A stretch of 64,000 bases of DNA from Acidimicrobiales bacterium. GTDB taxonomy: Bacteria > Actinomycetota > Acidimicrobiia > Acidimicrobiales > SHLQ01. Location: positions 124,001 to 188,000 of the forward strand of contig JAHDCX010000009.1 in NCBI GenBank assembly GCA_020629635.1, given 5' to 3'. Positions 59,901 through 64,000 of the stretch are shown piece after piece. Every line of letters starts with the position of its first letter. Positions within the stretch are counted from its first letter, which is position 1. The notes under the pieces are model-generated. The model worked only from the letters and a program-made list of their open reading frames with translations, was not told the origin of the DNA and did not search any database. The translations under genes and the position numbers were made by a program.

Positions 59901-62900
59901 GTCGATGACCTGGTCGACGATCGCCGCGACGACGGCGTTGGCCGACTCGGGCGAGCACGAACCGTCGGTGTCCCACGCGGCGTAGGCCGCCTGCACCGCA
60001 CCGATGCCGTCCACCGGGACCACGATCGGGTCGATGCCCAGCGCTGGATTGTCGACGGTGAGGTAGTCGACGAAGTCGGCCATGGCGGTGTTCAGCTCAT
60101 CGAGGCCGGCTTGTCCGTGGAAGTGGCGGATGCGTTGCTCGTTGACGATGAAGACGGTGTTGGCCGTTGACCCGGCGAGGCTCGGTGCCGTGCCGACCGC
60201 TCCGGTGATGGCGCCTTCGGCAGCACACGGCGGCCGGGCGTCGCCGGTGATGCGTTGCACCTGGAGGGCGGCCGGTTCGATCGACGTCGCACCGTTGGCG
60301 CCGAACACCTGAATCACGTAGGTGCCTGCGGGCAGCGGATCGGTCAGCAACTGCTCGACCTCGGTTCCCGGTGCGTTCGACAGGCCGATGAACTCGAGCG
60401 TTCCGTCTTCCTGATCGAGTCGACGGAAGTCGTCGAGTGGCTCGGAGTTGGCGCCGGTCTGGTCCGGGTCGAGGATCGGCTCGATCGGCGCATTGTCCGA
60501 CGTGTCGGTCAGTGCTGCGTTGACGTTGCCGTCAGCGGGGCGACCGTAGACGGCGAAGTCGAAGTCCGCAGCGAGGCCCGAGAGCTGGATTGCCAGCTGA
60601 TCGTTGTCGGACACGGTGATGTCGAAGACGTCGTTGTCGGACTCCGACGAGATGTACGTGAGGTAGATCGTGTCGGGGCTCAGCGCCGTCGTGGCTGGGA
60701 AGTCGTTGGGTTCGAGACCTTCGGCGACCTCGACCGCCGAGATGGCGCTGATCGACTGCGGCGTACCGAGTACTCGGCCCGTGGCGTCGAGTGTCGTCGA
60801 CCCGAGCGACACGGTCGGCACGACGTCGAAGGTGAGCGTGTATTCGAGGTCGGGAGCGATCGCTCCGAACGTCCACGTCAGGGTGTTGCCGTCGATCACG
60901 GGTTCGGCCTCGACGGGGCGAGGACCGACGAGCAGACCCGAGGTCGGCGCGTAGCTGGCAGTGGCCGGCAGCTGGACTACGACCTCCACGGTCCGGTTGA
61001 GCACGGTGTTGGTCACCTCGAAGGTCGACGCGAACGTCACCGGCGGGACGGTTCCCGTTGGCAGCTCGGACGATTCGACTTCGGTGAAGTCGAGGTCGCT
61101 GAACGGAATCTCCCCGGGATCGACCAGCGTCACGAGCACGTCGCCAAGAGTGAAGCCCTCGAGCAGGCCGGCGTCGCCGAGCTCGTTGAGCAGGGTGGCG
61201 AGTTGCACGGCATCCAGCTCGGCAGTCCCGATCAGGTCCGCGAGGGTGAGGTCGGCGAGCAGGCCTTGGGCGGCCAGATCGCCGAGGTCGCTGGCACCGG
61301 GGTTGATCGAGAACCCGGTCGTGTCCGTGCTGTGGATCAGGTCGAAGATCGTTCCGAGCTGGCCGAAGGTGATGCTGGCGTCAGCGCCGTCTTCGAGGAA
61401 GGTGCCGAGGGTGACATCTCCGTAGACGGTGAGATCGGCGAACGTGTAGTTGTCGACGAAGGCACGGAGGAGCGGTTCGACCGCTGCGCCGTCGATCGGG
61501 GAGCCCGGCGCCGTCTGGAAGGCGTTGATCAGATCGGCGAAGTTCACGTTGTACAACGCAGCTTCGAGATCGCCGAGCGTGTCGTCGGCGAGCTGGGGCA
61601 GATCGTTGGGCAGATCGCCGAGCGTCAGGTCGTCGAGATCGGTGAGGTCGCCCAGCGTCAGGCCGGCGCCGGCGAGCGCATCTTCGATCGACTCGTTCGT
61701 GAAGAACTCGAGATCGCCCAGGCCGATGCCGGCTCGGGCGTCGCCGAGCTCGCCGAGGGTGAGCTGGTTCGGGTCGAGCGCACCCACACGGATGGCGTCA
61801 CCGATCGTGTCGATCTCGCAATCGACGAGGTCGCAGTCGACGTTGCCGACCGCGGCGAGCGGCACCGCCGCGAGTGGCACCGCAGCCAGGGGACTGCTGA
61901 GCACATCGACAGCAGCCAACGGAAGGTTCTCGATCGCGGTGCCGTCGAGCGTGACGGCCGCCAGCGGAACTGCGGCCAAGGGCACGGCAGCGAGCGGCAC
62001 GGCAGCCAGCGGCGTGGTGCCGATGTCGAGCGCAGCGACGTCGACGGCTGCCAAGGGCACCGCCGCCAGTGGACTACCGACGATGTCGACGGCGGCGAGG
62101 GGCACCGAAGCCAGCGTGGAGCCTCCGGCGACCGCAGCCAACGGAGTGCCGGTGATGTCGACCGCAGCCAGGGGCAACCCGCCCACCGGGACGGCGGCGA
62201 GGGGGACCGCGGCGAGCGGCACGGCGGCCAACGGCACGGCAGCGAGCGGCACGGCAGCGAGCGGCACGGCGGCAAGCGGCACGGCAGCCAAGGGCACGCC
62301 GTTCACCCCGAGGTCGGCGATGGTCGTCGAAGCGAGGAAGCTGGCCTCGCTGACGCCGTTGGAGCAGTCGTAGCCGGCGTTGATGTCTTCGAGGATCTGA
62401 CACCAATCCCCCGAGCCGGGTTCGAGCGCGGACGGCGGAATGTCGGCGAGCGCCACGTCGGCGTAGGCGACCGCAGCAAGTGTCACGGCGGCCAGTGGCA
62501 AGCTGCCCACATCGACGGCAGCCAACGGCGTCGCGGCGAGCGGCACGTTCTGCAGCTCGAGCGCAGCGAGTGGCACCGCAGCCAACGGTGTGGCGGCAAG
62601 CGGAGTTCCGTTCAGATCGACGGCGGCCAGCGGCACGGCGGCCAATGGCACGGCAGCGAGCGGAGTGCTGTCGAGTCCGACCGCGGCGAGCGGCACCGCG
62701 GCGAGCGGCACCGCAGCGAGCGGTGATGCTTCGAGGTCGACGGCCGCCAACGGGACTGCGGCGAGCGGTGTGGCCTGGAAGTCGACGGCCGCGAGCGGTA
62801 CCGCAGCGAGCGGGAGGGCGGCGAGCGGCACGCCACTCACGGAAGCTTCCATGAGGGTGATCGCACCGATCGTTCCGCATCCGCCACTGACGTAGGGCGT

Positions 62901-64000
62901 GAGGATGGTGCACCAGTCGGGGCCGGGGATCTCGTCGAGCGTGAGCTCGCCGAGCACGACCGCGGCGAGCGGGATGGCGGCCAGGGGCGTGCCGTTCACG
63001 TCCACCGCAGCGAGCGGCGTGGAGGCCAGGGAGCCCGCCCCTCCGGCGAAGCCGGCGTTGGGGTCGGCTGCCACGTCGCCGAAGGTGATGTCGTTGATCG
63101 GCACGTCGGCGAGCGCCGAGCCGGTGCTCTCGAACAACGCCGGCCAGCCGCCGTCTTCGTCGAGTCCGATCTCGATGATCGGGATCGACGAGATGGTCGA
63201 CGTCGGGTCGAGCGCCAGCGCTGCGAGCGGGGTCGCAGCGAGCGGCACGGCGGCGAGCGGCGTCGCGTCGAGGTCGGTGGCCGCGAGTGGTGCGGCAGCG
63301 ACGGTGCTGTCGTTCTCGGCGGCGTCTTCGAGCAGTTGCTGGCTGAAGGCCCCGACCGCAATACCGGACGGCGCGACGGTCACCGACGCTGGCGATCCTG
63401 CGTCGAGGCCGATGGAGAAGGTCAGTTGCGGATCGTCGAGCACGGGCGGCGCGACGATCGGCGTGGCTTCGTAGGCGTACACGGCACCCGCGTTCTCGCC
63501 CTGGGGGTTGTCGTCGAGTCGAGCACCGACGAGCACGTTCGTGCCAGCAACGGCCACGGCAAACCCGGCCTGATCCGCCGCAGCGTCGTCGGTGTGGTCG
63601 AACTGGTCGGTCTGCACCCACGTACCGCCGTCGAGGCCGAACGCCACGGCAGAACCGTCGCGGAACGCCACGCCGGACTCCTCGTAACCCGTGCCGCCGA
63701 CAACGATGACGTCACCGTCGATATCAACGGAGAAGCCCCAACCGCTCAGGCCCGAGCCGGCGTTGATCGATGGGGTGTCGACGACGGTCGCCGTCGGGCC
63801 ACTGATGTCCATGATGACGAACGATCCGTCGACGCCACCACCGGGCTGGAAGTCCGGCGTGCCGACGACGAGCGTGTCGCCGTCGAGGGCAACCGAGTCG
63901 CCGAAGCGTCCGGCGCTGCCCGGCCCGAGCGGTGAGTCGATCGTCTCGATGAAGCTCAGGTTCTGGGCGTCGTAGAGATAGACGCGGCCGTCACCACCGT
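56334..64000 (-). CDS. Giant RTX exoprotein with PLAAV pentads and caspase-like segment (5' end outside window)
   Basis: At least 2554 residues; the frame stays open past the in-window ATG at 63812 to the edge, so the 5' end is missing. Order from the N-side: FG-GAP/beta-propeller-like repeats (VYLYDAQN; FGDSVALDGDTLVVGTPDF; GFSVDIDGDVIVVGGTGY); over 40 PLAAV-type pentads (61850-63290) with three Cys-pair inserts; LTLGDL-type repeats; a DUF11/PPC-like region; a peptidase C25/caspase-like segment (~58870-60260) with candidate dyad His in LNAHFDHY and Cys in FSMGCHGG; Ig/PKD-like domains; and about 14 RTX nonapeptides at the end (56334-56960), ending CET. Secreted, calcium-binding, surface or exported. 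Function unknown; protease activity is inference. Confidence 0.85.
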   Translation of the reverse strand, partial: GGDGRVYLYDAQNLSFIETIDSPLGPGSAGRFGDSVALDGDTLVVGTPDFQPGGGVDGSFVIMDISGPTATVVDTPSINAGSGLSGWGFSVDIDGDVIVVGGTGYEESGVAFRDGSAVAFGLDGGTWVQTDQFDHTDDAAADQAGFAVAVAGTNVLVGARLDDNPQGENAGAVYAYEATPIVAPPVLDDPQLTFSIGLDAGSPASVTVAPSGIAVGAFSQQLLEDAAENDSTVAAAPLAATDLDATPLAAVPLAATPLAALALDPTSTISSIPIIEIGLDEDGGWPALFESTGSALADVPINDITFGDVAADPNAGFAGGAGSLASTPLAAVDVNGTPLAAIPLAAVVLGELTLDEIPGPDWCTILTPYVSGGCGTIGAITLMEASVSGVPLAALPLAAVPLAAVDFQATPLAAVPLAAVDLEASPLAAVPLAAVPLAAVGLDSTPLAAVPLAAVPLAAVDLNGTPLAATPLAAVPLAALELQNVPLAATPLAAVDVGSLPLAAVTLAAVAYADVALADIPPSALEPGSGDWCQILEDINAGYDCSNGVSEASFLASTTIADLGVNGVPLAAVPLAAVPLAAVPLAAVPLAAVPLAAVPLAAVPVGGLPLAAVDITGTPLAAVAGGSTLASVPLAAVDIVGSPLAAVPLAAVDVAALDIGTTPLAAVPLAAVPLAAVPLAAVTLDGTAIENLPLAAVDVLSSPLAAVPLAAVPLAAVGNVDCDLVDCEIDTIGDAIRVGALDPNQLTLGELGDARAGIGLGDLEFFTNESIEDALAGAGLTLGDLTDLDDLTLGDLPNDLPQLADDTLGDLEAALYNVNFADLINAFQTAPGSPIDGAAVEPLLRAFVDNYTFADLTVYGDVTLGTFLEDGADASITFGQLGTIFDLIHSTDTTGFSINPGASDLGDLAAQGLLADLTLADLIGTAELDAVQLATLLNELGDAGLLEGFTLGDVLVTLVDPGEIPFSDLDFTEVESSELPTGTVPPVTFASTFEVTNTVLNRTVEVVVQLPATASYAPTSGLLVGPRPVEAEPVIDGNTLTWTFGAIAPDLEYTLTFDVVPTVSLGSTTLDATGRVLGTPQSISAISAVEVAEGLEPNDFPATTALSPDTIYLTYISSESDNDVFDITVSDNDQLAIQLSGLAADFDFAVYGRPADGNVNAALTDTSDNAPIEPILDPDQTGANSEPLDDFRRLDQEDGTLEFIGLSNAPGTEVEQLLTDPLPAGTYVIQVFGANGATSIEPAALQVQRITGDARPPCAAEGAITGAVGTAPSLAGSTANTVFIVNEQRIRHFHGQAGLDELNTAMADFVDYLTVDNPALGIDPIVVPVDGIGAVQAAYAAWDTDGSCSPESANAVVAAIVDQVIDPLRGSLENVVIVGGDPIVPMARLLDATEIANEYDFRHEFIGDNIVGGNANAINALTASFWDRQYLSDEPYGEAAAQDLGNRYLYVSDLALGRLVETPTEIAGQLAHFETFNGSLEANTAAVLGYDFLVDSSEEIAADLAAAGLTVDDELADGLDAGGAKWDRNDAQAKLIGGAGGADLISLNAHFDHYRALPADGDQVPNFTNNLLADTIAASPGSLIGSIIFSMGCHGGLNVSDQQIGDGPDNTNGDWAQTFAADQAIFIGNTGFGYGDTEAVAYTERLMALFAENAVRPVLLPDGLQTTIGQALTFAKNTYAADLSTFSVYDEKALMESTFYGLPFYRVGATPVPAPPAPETTTVPDATGIETFTVNATPANTPATTDRGTIWSNPDANGDPQTIVAPARPIQPSESFEISVVDDADTTNLAQVAHGALVLDMVSTYQSPVDPVIAAVTFNESEDSPEPPIGDQVFPAKPVTINSSTTVGGERQTLVLATGQFDSFGSVQRLDSELDVVVYYDTPNESDFVDPTIGAVESILTGGTLTVSTSVTDAAAVRRVYMLVGENPGTGTVDWKGLDLQNDPGTDEWSGSIQVAAGTTEVEFLLQAVDANGNVGYATNKARNFEDDVVSEPPPPAPDLDVTVSNANLDGGSGWYTGSVTVTVDSGDLDATYVVLPGGDPAPVPAGGSFTITDEGVNRWEVTRADGQKEVGEVRIDTLNPTVTLAPPANGATYTVSEVPGVGFTCLDTSLQTCVATADGQSISNGDALPDGLGSHSVSVTATDALGNQASASATYTVIADPVDNPPSVTISTPNDGAEFTVGAVPDIAFSCSDQNLASCTATVNGTPIADGDPLPGTVGSYTVEVTGVDAGGQQTTETATYTVVDDDPGPALVIEEIAVEGVALVGEEVAVEGEFTGGTAPYSVSIDWGDGTSCPGDGSCSVTAPSDDDPGVLEGALVYPTAGVYEITVTITDSTGASVSETLTTATCTITGTNRRDVLAGTNGDDVICGRGGNDRIFGNGGDDIIFGGAGRDEIQGGNGDDVIFGGRGNDTIVGGNGDDVISGGRGTDVIRGGNGDDVLRGRRGNDQLYGDDGDDLLYGNRNDDRLWGGDGADELFGGSGDDQLRGEPGDDLLVGGAGADLALGNRGDDEIFGSGGNDDLRGGNDDDTIDGGAGTDRCRGNSGSDTLVACET
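61850..63290 (-). repeat. PLAAV pentapeptide-like repeat tract
   Basis: About 44 PLAA[V/T/L/I] units in phase, often as runs (seven consecutive PLAAV at ~62173-62300), separated by variant pentads such as DLEAS, DLNGT and DVLSS that keep the five-residue period with Leu/Val at the centre. The period and central hydrophobic residue match pentapeptide-repeat right-handed quadrilateral helices, although the usual A(D/N)LXX is not followed closely. Confidence 0.85.

Noticed and set aside
60255-62726. An 823-codon + strand frame over the giant RTX gene with repetitive RSQRHGGERHGS-like sequence
   Set aside because: It mirrors the PLAAV repeat of the real gene on the other strand; no independent start signal or domain.
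61850-63290. The short-period DNA repeat as a non-coding satellite or CRISPR
   Set aside because: It is a continuous in-frame protein repeat inside a long conserved open frame.

Overview
The window is high-GC DNA, densely packed, with many GTG starts and many stop/start overlaps of the ATGA or GTGA kind. The gene set suggests a free-living aerobic actinobacterium, most likely of the Acidimicrobiia (Ilumatobacter-like). Pointers are the clpS-DUF2017 pair, a cta oxidase cluster with a lipoprotein subunit II fused to cytochrome c, two-domain SRPBCC proteins, a P450, a class III CoA-transferase and large secreted RTX proteins. The lineage is inferred from gene content; no rRNA is present.

Layout. 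1-7.3 kb: the 3' end of an unknown gene, an unknown Ala/Pro-rich protein, an ABC-F ATPase, a LysR regulator, a dual-specificity phosphatase and a large SLC12/APC-type permease. 7.3-11.3 kb: a GrpB-like protein, 3-hydroxyanthranilate dioxygenase and tryptophan 2,3-dioxygenase (kynurenine pathway), serS, and a phage-type poly-gamma-glutamate hydrolase. 11.4-23.4 kb: the respiratory block. A leftward operon holds a degenerate heme-copper oxidase subunit I, a subunit III-like protein, a His-tailed membrane protein, then genuine ctaC-ctaD-ctaE-ctaF, ctaG and a methyltransferase. ctaB lies upstream, with ctaA-clpS-DUF2017 divergent from it. 23.4-30.9 kb: a secreted glycosidase-like protein with RTX repeats, degV-plsY, an SH3-like lipoprotein, tRNA-Glu, a Rieske oxygenase and a patch of dispersed repeats. 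30.9-34.7 kb: a leftward cluster of envelope and FHA-like proteins. 34.8-39.3 kb: a CoA-transferase, tpx, a hydratase, DUF2853, a rhodanese, a 49-residue membrane protein missed by length cut-offs, and half a glycosyltransferase. 39.3-47.6 kb: an acyltransferase, a NarL-type two-component pair, a SRPBCC/ArsR pair divergent from a P450-methyltransferase-ABC exporter run. 47.7-52.5 kb: a lipoprotein, a DUF2510/DUF4190 protein, yaaA, a small membrane protein, an ABC1 kinase, engB and a YbaK protein. 52.6-56.3 kb: a soluble-adenylyl-cyclase-like protein. 56.3-64.0 kb: a giant RTX exoprotein running off the window edge.

Most notable: (i) a second heme-copper oxidase-like complex in which five of the six metal-ligand histidines of subunit I are replaced, co-transcribed with a normal aa3-type oxidase; (ii) His/Asp-rich tails shared by several subunits of that operon; (iii) a giant exoprotein combining over 40 PLAAV pentads, a caspase/gingipain-like segment and RTX repeats; (iv) a dispersed repeat family with core GGGGTCAAGTC, two copies of which lie inside coding sequence, and a second ~50-bp repeat family that flanks tRNA-Glu.
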